A stretch of DNA of 6,882 nucleotides from Coriobacteriia bacterium (GCA_007123455.1 SKKZ01000067.1:1-6882), one strand, 5' to 3'; shown: positions 1 to 6,709, counted from the first letter of the stretch. Notes: generated by a model not told the origin, from the letters alone. Numbers and translations: made by a program.

Positions 1-603
1 CAACTCCTCGAAGACGCCGAGTGTGACGCCGCGCGGGTGCGCGAGGCGGGTGAGGTCATGAAACAGGAGATCGACCGCCTCGACAAGGTCATAAAGGCGC
101 TCCTTGACTTCGGTCGTCCCAGCAATCCGACGATGATGATGACCGATCCCCGTGACGTACTTGCCGATGTCGTGTTGTTCACAAGCCGGTTTGCCGGTCA
201 GTCCGATGTGGTCATCTCGGAGCAGTACGTCGCCGACCTGCCCCGCGTGATGGCAGATCCGGATCAACTCAAGCAGGTATTCCTGAATCTCATCACCAAC
301 GCGGTGCAGGCGATGGAGGATTCCGGTGGCACGATCGCGCTCTCCGCCTTCGAGCAGGGAGACTTCGTTGTCGTGACGGTAGAGGACACCGGGCCCGGGA
401 TTCCTCGCGAGGAGATGGGAAAGGTGTTCGACCCGTTCTACTCGACTCGTGATGCGGGCACCGGCCTGGGACTTACCATCGTGCACCGGATCATCGATGA
501 GCACGATGGGCATATCGAAGTTGAGAGCAGCCTGGAGGGCACGACGTTCCGGGTCTCTTTGCCGGCAGCTGTCGAAGACGAACCGATGGAGGGCTCCCGA
601 TGA
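1..603 (+). CDS. Sensor histidine kinase, NtrB/ZraS/AtoS-like, C-terminal part (5' end outside window)
   Basis: The frame is open from base 1, so the gene starts upstream of the window; the GTG at 37 is internal. The visible 200 codons begin in the second helix of the HisKA dimerisation domain (…EIDRLDKVIKALLDFGRP…), so the phospho-accepting His and any sensor domain lie outside. A complete HATPase_c domain follows: N box LNLITNAVQAM (about 283-315), G1 box VEDTGPGIP (about 379-405), F box VFDPFYSTRD (about 424-453) and G2 box GTGLGLTIV (about 457-483). The 'LLDFGRP' exit from HisKA is typical of kinases that partner NtrC-type regulators. The stop overlaps the next start as ATGA, which implies translational coupling with that regulator. 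By family, it autophosphorylates on His and passes phosphate to Asp53 of the regulator. The signal cannot be read here; a metal or envelope stimulus is inferred only from the downstream genes. Confidence 0.95.
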   Translation, partial: QLLEDAECDAARVREAGEVMKQEIDRLDKVIKALLDFGRPSNPTMMMTDPRDVLADVVLFTSRFAGQSDVVISEQYVADLPRVMADPDQLKQVFLNLITNAVQAMEDSGGTIALSAFEQGDFVVVTVEDTGPGIPREEMGKVFDPFYSTRDAGTGLGLTIVHRIIDEHDGHIEVESSLEGTTFRVSLPAAVEDEPMEGSR

Positions 604-1949
604 CCGGACGAGTTCTTGTTGCGGACGACGAGAAGAACATGCGCTGGGTGCTTGCTCAGGCTCTCGAGGGCGAGGGATTCGAGGTTTCCCAGGCCTGCGA
701 TGGCAAAGAAGCACTGGCCGCCATAGAGGAGTCCGAGCCGGATCTCATGGTGCTCGATCACAGGATGCCCAAGCCCGACGGGATGGAAGTCCTGCGCCGC
801 CTCCGTGCCGGCGGCAGCACCTTCCCTATCATCATGCTCACCGCGCACGGCAACGTGGAGCAAGCCGTCGAGGCGATGAAGGCCGGCGCGAACGAGTACC
901 TGACCAAACCGTTCGACCTCGAGGAACTCAAGCTAGCCATCGAGAAGGCTCTCAAAGTCCGGGGACTTGCCGCCGAGGTACAGCGGTTGCGCGAGGAACT
1001 CGATCGGGAGTACGACGTAGAAGGCATCGTCGCTGCCGAGCCGCGGATGATGGGGGTCATCGAGAACATCCGCAAGGTGGCGCCGACCACGGCTACGGTG
1101 CTCATCTACGGTGAGTCCGGGACCGGCAAGGAGCTTGTGGCCCGTGCCATACACAGTCTCTCCGAGCGCGCAGCCCGCCCGTTCGTTTCCGTAAGTGCGG
1201 GCGCACTCCCGGAGACCCTCCTCGAAAGCGAGTTGTTCGGCTACGAGAAGGGCGCTTTCACCGGGGCGGTGACCGCGAAGCCGGGTCGGTTCGAGCTGGC
1301 CAACGGAGGCACACTCTTCCTCGATGAGATCGGTGACATCACGCCGGGGGTGCAGGTCAAGCTCCTCAGGGTGCTCCAGGAACGCCGTTTCGAGCGCCTC
1401 GGCGGGACCAGGAGCATCGAGGTCGACGTACGGGTGGTCGCTGCCACCAACCGAGACCTGCAGCAGCTCATCGCTGACGGAACGTTTCGTGAAGACCTCT
1501 TCTACCGGCTGAACGTCGTCCCGGTTACACTTCCGCCGTTGCGCGCACGGACGAGTGACGTCCCCTTGCTCGTCGCGCACTTCCTCGACAAGTTCAATGC
1601 GGGGGCGAAGACGATCTCACCCGAGGCAATGGAAGCGCTCGTGACGTATCAGTGGCCGGGCAATATCCGCGAGCTCGAGAACACGATCGAGCGCATCGTG
1701 ATCCTCACACAGGGAGACGAGATCGGTATCGATGACCTGCCGCTCGAGATACGTCTGAACTCCGGCGCATGTGCACCTCCTGCGCAGGGATTCACTCTTC
1801 CCGAGGACGGAATAGACCTCGAGGAAGTCGAACTCGATCTGGTGCGCCAGGCACTCAACCGGACTGGTGGGAGCGCGCCGAAGGCAGCGAAGCTCCTCGG
1901 CCTTACCCAGAAGACTCTCGAGGCGAGGATGCAAAGGCTCGGGCTGTGA
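600..1949 (+). CDS. Sigma-54-dependent NtrC-family response regulator (REC-AAA+-Fis HTH)
   Basis: The 449-residue protein has the usual NtrC/ZraR length and order. The receiver (about 4-118) has acidic pocket D9/D10, phospho-acceptor D53, T81 and K103. The AAA+ domain (about 140-370) has Walker A GESGTGKE (171-178), the sigma-54-contacting GAFTGA loop (218-223), Walker B TLFLDE (238-243), sensor I around N284, likely arginine fingers R297 and R303, and sensor II WPGNIRE with R357. A Fis-type HTH occupies about 408-449. All catalytic elements are intact, so it should be an active ATPase that remodels sigma-54 RNA polymerase. One small oddity: the segment before ESELFG reads VSAGALPE where the family usually has VNCxALPE. 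The start is fixed by GGAGGG at 588-593, six bases upstream, and by the ATGA overlap with the kinase gene. A sigma-54 promoter lies 12 bases after the stop, making the next genes its likely targets. The stimulus is unknown. Confidence 0.97.
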   Translation: MTGRVLVADDEKNMRWVLAQALEGEGFEVSQACDGKEALAAIEESEPDLMVLDHRMPKPDGMEVLRRLRAGGSTFPIIMLTAHGNVEQAVEAMKAGANEYLTKPFDLEELKLAIEKALKVRGLAAEVQRLREELDREYDVEGIVAAEPRMMGVIENIRKVAPTTATVLIYGESGTGKELVARAIHSLSERAARPFVSVSAGALPETLLESELFGYEKGAFTGAVTAKPGRFELANGGTLFLDEIGDITPGVQVKLLRVLQERRFERLGGTRSIEVDVRVVAATNRDLQQLIADGTFREDLFYRLNVVPVTLPPLRARTSDVPLLVAHFLDKFNAGAKTISPEAMEALVTYQWPGNIRELENTIERIVILTQGDEIGIDDLPLEIRLNSGACAPPAQGFTLPEDGIDLEEVELDLVRQALNRTGGSAPKAAKLLGLTQKTLEARMQRLGL

Positions 1950-1960
1950 GACGCCCGTGC

Positions 1961-1977
1961 TTGGCATGAGTGTTGCA
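1961..1977 (+). promoter_or_regulatory. Sigma-54 (-24/-12) promoter for the zinc-ribbon/HMA genes
   Basis: The sequence TTGGCATGAGTGTTGCA fits the sigma-54 consensus YTGGCACG-N4-TTGCW with one change (C to T in the -24 box, a common variant). The invariant GG is at 1963-1964 and GC at 1975-1976, exactly 12 bases apart. Transcription would begin near 1988, about 30 bases before the ATG at 2018. It lies directly after a gene for a sigma-54 activator, which greatly raises the chance that it is real. A candidate activator site is noted under findings. Not tested experimentally. Confidence 0.82.
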
Positions 1978-1978
1978 C

Positions 1979-2010
1979 GCCCGGGGGCATCGCAGCGCAT
2001 CCTGCCCGGG
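1979..2010. repeat. Repeated self-complementary GCCCGGG, possible SD-masking hairpin
   Basis: GCCCGGG occurs at 1979-1985 and 2004-2010. CCCGGG is its own reverse complement, so the copies can pair as a six-GC stem with a 19-base loop. The second copy contains the first three bases of the GGGAG ribosome binding site of the next gene. RNA started at the sigma-54 promoter (about 1988) would lack the first copy, so only read-through RNA from the activator gene could fold this way. In GC-rich DNA this could be chance. Confidence 0.3.
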
Positions 2011-2012
2011 AG
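2008..2012 (+). promoter_or_regulatory. Ribosome binding site that decides the start at 2018
   Basis: GGGAG sits five bases before the ATG at 2018. An in-frame GTG at 1970 would add 16 residues, but it lies inside the sigma-54 promoter and upstream of its expected transcription start, and the added residues look like translated intergenic DNA. The ATG at 2018 is therefore preferred. Confidence 0.7.
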
Positions 2013-2017
2013 TCCGC

Positions 2018-2362
2018 ATGGCGCGCGAACCGGACATACGCACAACGATACTTGCCGGCTTGGCCCTCGGCATCCTTGTGCTTCTTGCCGTAAGCGCCCT
2101 GGCTATCTCCACGTCGCGACAGGCCTCGACGACGCCGGTCTGGAGTGCCGTGTTGATCATGGGCACTCTGGCGGCTCTCGTCGTGCTACTCATTCTCGAG
2201 CCGCAGTCCGGGTCCGAGTCCGAGGAGCGGGAACTAGTGATATCGTCGTGTCCCGCCTGCGGCAAGTCCACGATCGATGAGTGGAGGCTCTGTCCACACT
2301 GCGGGCAGATGCTTGAATGTGACATGTCGATTCCGATGCGAGGAGACCGGACACATGGCTGA
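2018..2362 (+). CDS. Small two-helix membrane protein with C-terminal zinc ribbon (unrecognised family)
   Basis: This encodes a 114-residue protein that I do not recognise as a named family. Two hydrophobic segments, about 11-31 and 41-60, are joined by a short polar loop. Positive residues R3 and R8 before the first helix suggest that both ends lie in the cytoplasm. After an acidic linker (about 61-72) comes a compact zinc ribbon with C78-P-A-C81 and C92-P-H-C95, plus a further Cys at 101. This spacing is that of rubredoxin-like zinc-ribbon knuckles found at the ends of many small bacterial membrane proteins. It is the first gene after the sigma-54 promoter and overlaps the HMA gene by eight bases, so the two are very likely co-translated. 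A role as a membrane-bound metal-responsive or metal-holding partner of the HMA protein is inference; the ribbon may be purely structural. Confidence 0.85.
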   Translation: MAREPDIRTTILAGLALGILVLLAVSALAISTSRQASTTPVWSAVLIMGTLAALVVLLILEPQSGSESEERELVISSCPACGKSTIDEWRLCPHCGQMLECDMSIPMRGDRTHG

Positions 2363-2582
2363 GTCGAAGATCGTTCGCTTGATGACGACGGGAATGCACT
2401 GCGGGTCGTGCGCCATGCTCATCGACATGACCCTCGGTGATCTCGAGGGCGTATCCGAGGTCAAGACCGATTATGCCTCGGGAATCTCATCGGTGACCTT
2501 CGACCCGGACGTGCGCTCCGCTGATGATCTCATCGCCGCGGTCCGCTCGGTAGGCTACGAGGCGACACTCTCGGAGGCGTAG
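2355..2582 (+). CDS. Heavy-metal-associated (HMA) domain protein, CopZ-like metallochaperone
   Basis: The 75-residue protein is a single HMA domain. The metal site GMHCGSC (residues 13-19, ligands C16 and C19) lies in the first loop, followed by the helix AMLIDMTLGDLEGV, a V-K-T-D-like strand and the C-terminal VRSVGYEA typical of the fold. By family it binds a soft metal, usually Cu(I), through the two cysteines and hands it to a partner such as a P-type ATPase; other soft metals are possible. No ATPase gene is in the window. AGGAGA at 2341-2346, eight bases before the ATG, fixes the start. The start overlaps the end of the zinc-ribbon gene by eight bases, so both should be expressed together from the sigma-54 promoter. 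The size matches stand-alone CopZ proteins (about 68-75 residues). I give no symbol because the metal is unproven. Confidence 0.93.
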   Translation: MAESKIVRLMTTGMHCGSCAMLIDMTLGDLEGVSEVKTDYASGISSVTFDPDVRSADDLIAAVRSVGYEATLSEA

Positions 2583-2592
2583 GCGCCCCGCA

Positions 2593-2621
2593 TTGCGCGC
2601 TGATACCCCTACCGGTATAAT
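2593..2621 (+). promoter_or_regulatory. Sigma-70-type promoter upstream of the ccdA-like gene
   Basis: A perfect -10 box TATAAT (2616-2621) lies 17 bases after a partial -35 box TTGCGC (2593-2598). A TATAAT in this GC-rich 78-base gap is unlikely to be chance. Transcription would start near 2628, about 30 bases before the ATG at 2661. The -10 box overlaps a dyad listed separately, which points to repression. Confidence 0.68.
2603..2618. promoter_or_regulatory. CsoR/CstR-like operator overlapping the -10 box
   Basis: ATACCCCTACCGGTAT contains the exact dyad ATACC-N2-TA-N2-GGTAT. Both outer arms and the central TA are symmetric, and only the two inner pairs on each side fail. This form resembles operators of the CsoR/RcnR/CstR repressor family, which have A/T ends, a C-run and a G-run. 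Its last three bases are the first three of TATAAT, so a bound repressor would block RNA polymerase. No repressor gene of this family is in the window. The neighbouring HMA and CcdA genes fit copper or reactive-sulfur control, but this is inference. Confidence 0.5.
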
Positions 2622-2660
2622 CTCACATCGTTACCCGTGCTAGCAGCAGGGAGGTAAGCG

Positions 2661-3386
2661 ATGGAGGTTGGATCGATCGGCTTCGCGGTGGCGTTTGCCG
2701 CCGGTGTCGTGTCGTTCCTGTCGCCGTGCGTCCTGCCGCTGTTACCCGGATACCTGTCGTTCATGACCGGCATCGCTGTGAGCGACCTCGGATCCGAACG
2801 CTCGTTTAGGGCCGTGCTCGGACCGTCCCTACTGTTCGTAGCAGGCTTCACCGCAGTGTTCACCGCGCTGGGTGCGTCGGCCTCGGTCCTGGGCTCGTTC
2901 CTCCTGGACTACCGTGTGTTCTTCGAGCGGCTCGCCGGCGTCTTGATCGTCGGGTTCGGGATTCTGATGCTCGGGTTGATCAGGGTTCCGTGGTTGTACG
3001 GAGAGGCGCGGGTCGACATGGGCAAGGCCCGTACTTTCGGACGGGGGGCGGCGTTCGTCATGGGTGCGGCGTTCGCCTTCGGGTGGACCCCGTGTGTCGG
3101 TCCTGTCCTCGGTGCAATCCTCGCTCTCGCGGGCACGTCCGCTGATGTGGGCCAGGGTGCGGCACTCCTCCTCGTCTACTCGCTCGGGCTCGGCATCCCA
3201 TTCGTCGCTACCGCATTGCTCTTCGGCACCGCCGGTCCGTTTCTGGCGCGACTCAACCGACATGCGCTCGTCATCAACAGGGTCGCGGGCATCCTGCTCA
3301 TCACGGTCGGCGTCCTGATTCTGAGCGGGCGCTTCTCCGCACTCGTCGGGGCTCTGACCAACGTGCTCCCTCAGGTCGCCCTCTAG
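2661..3386 (+). CDS. ccdA: CcdA/DsbD-type membrane thiol-disulfide transporter
   Basis: The 241-residue hydrophobic protein has about six membrane segments (about 5-32, 49-82, 91-107, 126-158, 164-188, 206-225), the normal size and layout of CcdA. The two signature cysteines sit in the family motifs: C23 in SFLSPCVLPLLPGY and C145 in GWTPCVGPVLG. By family, this pair moves reducing equivalents from cytoplasmic thioredoxin across the membrane to extracytoplasmic thiol proteins, for cytochrome c assembly or for repair of oxidised or metal-damaged thiols. AGGGAGGT at 2648-2655, five bases before the ATG, is a strong ribosome site. No ResA/thioredoxin-like partner and no cytochrome c synthesis gene adjoins it. 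Its own promoter carries a CsoR-like operator, so a metal- or sulfur-stress role is as plausible as cytochrome maturation. The family call is firm; the substrate is not. Confidence 0.93.
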   Translation: MEVGSIGFAVAFAAGVVSFLSPCVLPLLPGYLSFMTGIAVSDLGSERSFRAVLGPSLLFVAGFTAVFTALGASASVLGSFLLDYRVFFERLAGVLIVGFGILMLGLIRVPWLYGEARVDMGKARTFGRGAAFVMGAAFAFGWTPCVGPVLGAILALAGTSADVGQGAALLLVYSLGLGIPFVATALLFGTAGPFLARLNRHALVINRVAGILLITVGVLILSGRFSALVGALTNVLPQVAL

Positions 3387-3389
3387 CGG

Positions 3390-3418
3390 TTGGTGGCATC
3401 GGGTCCGTGCTTTACGAT
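3390..3418 (+). promoter_or_regulatory. Possible sigma-70-type promoter for the phosphatase gene
   Basis: TTGGTG (3390-3395) and TACGAT (3413-3418) are separated by 17 bases in the 74-base gap after the ccdA-like gene. The -10 box keeps the key T-A and final A-T bases. Transcription would start near 3425. The match is moderate, and the change of gene function across this gap is the main support. Confidence 0.35.
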
Positions 3419-3460
3419 GGACGCGGGCGATGACCGGATGGCAGAGCGGGTGAGAGCTGG

Positions 3461-6400
3461 ATGATGAGGCGTGGCACTCGGGCTACGAGCCTGGCCACCA
3501 GTGTGGTGCTGCTCACGTTCGTACTCGCGATGCTCGCGGTGAGCATCGTGAGTCTCTCTGCGCTCGTCGGTGTCTACGATCTCGCCAGGAGTCAGGTAAG
3601 CGCCGGTCACCATGCATACCTGCAGGCGCTTGTCGGTGACGTCGCGCTGCGACTCGATCCTGCGGGACGCCTCATCACCCGGTCTATCGCGGTGTCGGTC
3701 GACGCCGAGACCGGGGAGGTGAACAGGGTAGCGCTCGCCGCTCAGTTCGATACCGGTGTCGAGTATGTCGATCAACTCCTGCTCGTCCGTCGTGACGGCA
3801 CCGTGATCAGCGGCTACCCGACCTTCAGGACGCCGCGCAGCGTCGAGGGCCATCCCGTGGTCGAGCGGGCTTTAGTCGAAGAGCCGGTCTACTATTACGA
3901 GCGACTTGAAGGCATCGAGGACGCACGCCTGTGGGCCGCGCGTGCGGTCGAGGGCCACGCCGACCTCGTGATGATGGCTCGCGTCAGGTCCGGCTTCCTT
4001 CGCCCGGTTGTCGATCGTTTCGCCGAGCCGAGGATCGATCGCTGGGTCCTACTGGTGGAACGCGACGGACCACCGGTAGTGACCAGCGTCGGCGCATCCC
4101 GACTCGTCCAGGAGAGCATCGTATTCGACGAAGACGGCCAGGACGAGTATGGCGGCACCGTCTCCGCTGTCGCCGAAGACGAGACCATCGTTTGGGGTCA
4201 CTACGCGGACATCGAGGGATACGAGGGTCTGCCATGGCGTGGGATCATCGTGGAACCGCGGTCGGCGATGGTGATGGCGACTGTGACCGCGCTCGGCCCC
4301 GCGGTTTTCGCGCTCGTCGCGAGCGGTGTCATAACACTTGTGCTGGTGGGCGTGTTCGCACGACGTCTCGTCGCGCCCCTCACACATCTCGAAGAGCGTG
4401 CCAGGGATGCGGTGACCGGCGCCTACGTGCGCCCTCTCCAGAGCGAGCGTAGGGATGAGGTCGGTCGTCTCGCGGCCGCTTTCAACGCTATCGCACTGCG
4501 GCTTAACGCGTTGCACGATCTTTCACAGTTGCTGGCGTCATCGTCCCGTCTCGATCAAGTGCTCGACGGCATCATCTCGGCGATGCGACATATCGTCGGT
4601 ACGGCCACGATCGCGGTCTTCCTCGTCGACGAACAGTCGGGGATGCTCACGCTGGCGCGGGCGCGTCATCTCGGAGCGGAAGACATCAGAGGCGTGCCGC
4701 TCGGTTCCGACTCGTGGCTGATCGAGGCGTTGCATGCCGATGATCCCGAAGTCCGTACCGCGATCGGAGCGGACATCGAGACCCTGGTACCCGGTGAGCA
4801 CAGCCGCACGGTGACGGTGCTCACCGCTCCGTTGGCGGTCGGGACCGAGCCACTCGGCGTGGTGCTCGTCATCGAGGACGGGGCCCGTGCGTTCAGTGAG
4901 GCCGAGGTCGAGATGGTGCGGACCTTCTCCGCCCAGGCCGCGGTCGCCGTCTACAACTCACGACTCTTCGAGATAGAGACTCGTTCGCGTACTGAAGCCG
5001 AAGTACTCCGATCCGTTGCCGAGCAGCTCTCACGCCCCCAGGAGCTTGCCGTCGCGCTCGAGAGCGTGGAAGAGGTCACGGCGGTACTGCTCGGGGCGTC
5101 GTCTACGGCCATCGCCGTTCTTGACCGACCCGCGTTCGGGTTGCCCGCCGCTCCACATCCGCTCGAAGAGGACGCGCTGCTCGCCGCGTGGAGGGAGAGT
5201 GTCGGCACGGACGAAGAGAGTGCGGTCATCGAGTCCGGGAGCGGCGAGGGTGCCGCACGACTGCTCGCGACCACAGGGGCGAGCCGGGCGCTGCTCGTCA
5301 TGGTCACCATCGACGACCGTCCCTGTGCGGTTCTCGCGTTCCTGCGGACGGGGGATCGTCCGTTCACGCTTCGCGAACACCGGCTCGCCACTGCCATCGC
5401 TAGCCAGCTCTCGCTGGCTTTCGAGAGCGCGTATAACTTCGAGCGGGCCCGGACCCGGGCGGTCAATCTGGAGACGATCTTCCGTATCAGCCAGGCGGTA
5501 AGCTCGTCGCTTCAGACCAAGGTCGTGCTCAACCGGGTCCTCGACGTCGTTCAGAAGATATTTGCAGCCGACGCCGTTTCACTCATGACGTACGATGCCG
5601 GGTCTGAAACGGTATCGACCGAGATGGCACGCGGGATGATCTCCTCGGAGATGCTGCACTTCGAGACGGAACCCGGCGTCGGTATACCCGGAAGGGTCTT
5701 CTCCAGTGGAGAGCCTGCCCGTACCGGCGACGTGGATGAAGCAGAGGGTGGAATCGCGGCACTCGCTGCCGAGCAGGGCCTCCACTCGCTGCTCGCGGTA
5801 CCGCTGCTCGCCCGAGGCAGGAGTATCGGAGTGCTCACGGTCTTTGCAACCGGGCACGATGCGTTCTCAGCCGAGGACATGGGCCTGTTGCATACGTTCG
5901 CCTCGCAGGCTGCGCTCGCTATCGACACGGCGAAGCTCTACAGCAAGGAGCACATGGTCGCTTCGGTCCTTCAGGCGTCGATCTTGCCCAAGACCCTGCC
6001 CGAGTTCCCGCAGATCCAGACGAGCAGCGTCTACCTTCCCGCGGGTACCGAATCCGACATCGGCGGGGACTACTACGATCTGTTCCGTGCGCCGGACAAC
6101 CGCATCTTCATTGTCATGGGAGATGTGTGCGGCAAGGGGGTCGTGGCTGCCACGAAGACGTCGATGATCAAGTACACGGTCCGGGGACTGGCCGCGGCCG
6201 GCCTCGGCCCCGCGAGAGTCATGTCCGAGGTCAACCGCATGGTCTCTCTTCGCGGTGAAGCGAGTGACATCGTGACTCTGTGGATTGGGGCTCTCGATGT
6301 CGAAGGCGGGTACTTGTCGTATGCCAACGGTGGACACCCGCCGGCGTTGCTCAGACGAGCCGCGGACTCTTCCATAGTCCGTCTCCCGCCGACCGGGGCG

Positions 6401-6691
6401 CTTCTCGGTGCAGCTGTGGATGCCACGTATGATCTGGAGAGCGTCCCTCTCGGACCGGATGACCTACTCCTTCTCTATACGGATGGAGTGACCGAGGCGC
6501 GTAGAGGGAATACATTCTTCGGTGAGGGTCGGATTCAGCGTGCCCTTCGCCAGGGCAGCGATGCCGATGACGTGACGCAGCGATTGCTGTCGTCGCTTGA
6601 TAGGTTCGTGTCCGGAGCGATACGCGATGACGCCGCGATACTCGCGGTGAGCGTGATCGGGTCTGGCGCAGAGATACCAAAGGCGACGTGA
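3461..6691 (+). CDS. Membrane receptor PP2C/SpoIIE phosphatase: sensor-HAMP-three GAF-phosphatase (RsbU-like)
   Basis: The 1076-residue protein is a multidomain receptor. TM helix 1 (about 11-38) and TM helix 2 (about 275-299) flank an extracytoplasmic region of about 230 residues that resembles a Cache-type sensor. A HAMP domain (about 296-350, with P306 and DEVGRLAAAFN) leads to GAF 1 (about 364-504), a more divergent GAF-like 2 (about 525-662) and GAF 3 (about 686-826). The C-terminal PP2C/SpoIIE phosphatase (about 835-1070) has metal-binding aspartates in IGGDYYD (D870), MGDVCGKG (D888), YTDGVTEAR (D1008) and RDDAAIL (D1056/D1057), so it should be active. By family it removes phosphate from Ser or Thr of a STAS anti-sigma antagonist; such a gene follows 18 bases downstream. 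The start is uncertain between ATG 3461 and 3464, with only a weak GAGAG (3452-3456) upstream. The ligands of the sensor and GAF domains are unknown. It is much longer than RsbU (about 335 residues) because of the input domains. Confidence 0.93.
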   Translation: MMRRGTRATSLATSVVLLTFVLAMLAVSIVSLSALVGVYDLARSQVSAGHHAYLQALVGDVALRLDPAGRLITRSIAVSVDAETGEVNRVALAAQFDTGVEYVDQLLLVRRDGTVISGYPTFRTPRSVEGHPVVERALVEEPVYYYERLEGIEDARLWAARAVEGHADLVMMARVRSGFLRPVVDRFAEPRIDRWVLLVERDGPPVVTSVGASRLVQESIVFDEDGQDEYGGTVSAVAEDETIVWGHYADIEGYEGLPWRGIIVEPRSAMVMATVTALGPAVFALVASGVITLVLVGVFARRLVAPLTHLEERARDAVTGAYVRPLQSERRDEVGRLAAAFNAIALRLNALHDLSQLLASSSRLDQVLDGIISAMRHIVGTATIAVFLVDEQSGMLTLARARHLGAEDIRGVPLGSDSWLIEALHADDPEVRTAIGADIETLVPGEHSRTVTVLTAPLAVGTEPLGVVLVIEDGARAFSEAEVEMVRTFSAQAAVAVYNSRLFEIETRSRTEAEVLRSVAEQLSRPQELAVALESVEEVTAVLLGASSTAIAVLDRPAFGLPAAPHPLEEDALLAAWRESVGTDEESAVIESGSGEGAARLLATTGASRALLVMVTIDDRPCAVLAFLRTGDRPFTLREHRLATAIASQLSLAFESAYNFERARTRAVNLETIFRISQAVSSSLQTKVVLNRVLDVVQKIFAADAVSLMTYDAGSETVSTEMARGMISSEMLHFETEPGVGIPGRVFSSGEPARTGDVDEAEGGIAALAAEQGLHSLLAVPLLARGRSIGVLTVFATGHDAFSAEDMGLLHTFASQAALAIDTAKLYSKEHMVASVLQASILPKTLPEFPQIQTSSVYLPAGTESDIGGDYYDLFRAPDNRIFIVMGDVCGKGVVAATKTSMIKYTVRGLAAAGLGPARVMSEVNRMVSLRGEASDIVTLWIGALDVEGGYLSYANGGHPPALLRRAADSSIVRLPPTGALLGAAVDATYDLESVPLGPDDLLLLYTDGVTEARRGNTFFGEGRIQRALRQGSDADDVTQRLLSSLDRFVSGAIRDDAAILAVSVIGSGAEIPKAT

Positions 6692-6709
6692 CTACAAGGG
6701 ACTGAGCGC

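Noticed and set aside
1970..2017. GTG at 1970 as the start of the zinc-ribbon protein
   Set aside because: It lies within the sigma-54 promoter, upstream of the expected transcript, with no ribosome site; ATG 2018 has GGGAG at the right distance.
1950..2017. Rho-independent terminator after the activator gene
   Set aside because: The GC-rich repeat here is not followed by a T-run.
2277..2354. ATG at 2277 as an earlier start of the HMA gene
   Set aside because: The added residues are an out-of-frame reading of the zinc-ribbon coding region; ATG 2355 has a strong AGGAGA and gives a standard HMA length.
2581..2596. AGGCGCC…ATTGC as a sigma-54 promoter before the ccdA-like gene
   Set aside because: GG to GC spacing is 13 bases and the -24 box is poor (TAGGCGC); the TATAAT promoter explains the gap better.
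2593..2621. MerR-type (CueR-like) promoter before the ccdA-like gene
   Set aside because: MerR-type promoters need a 19-20 base spacer with the dyad centred in it; here the spacer is 17 and the dyad is shifted over the -10 box.
2829..3263. Long minus-strand open frame within the ccdA-like gene
   Set aside because: It is a shadow of a GC-rich membrane protein gene; its product is a charged, low-complexity sequence with no recognisable domain.
3394..3410. TGGCATC…GTGC as a second sigma-54 promoter before the phosphatase gene
   Set aside because: The GG and GC are 14 bases apart instead of 12 and the -12 box lacks TTGC.
4951..5466. Minus-strand open frame of about 170 codons inside the phosphatase gene
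   Set aside because: The Ser/Ala/Arg-rich composition is typical of an antisense shadow frame, and the + strand domain structure is continuous through it.
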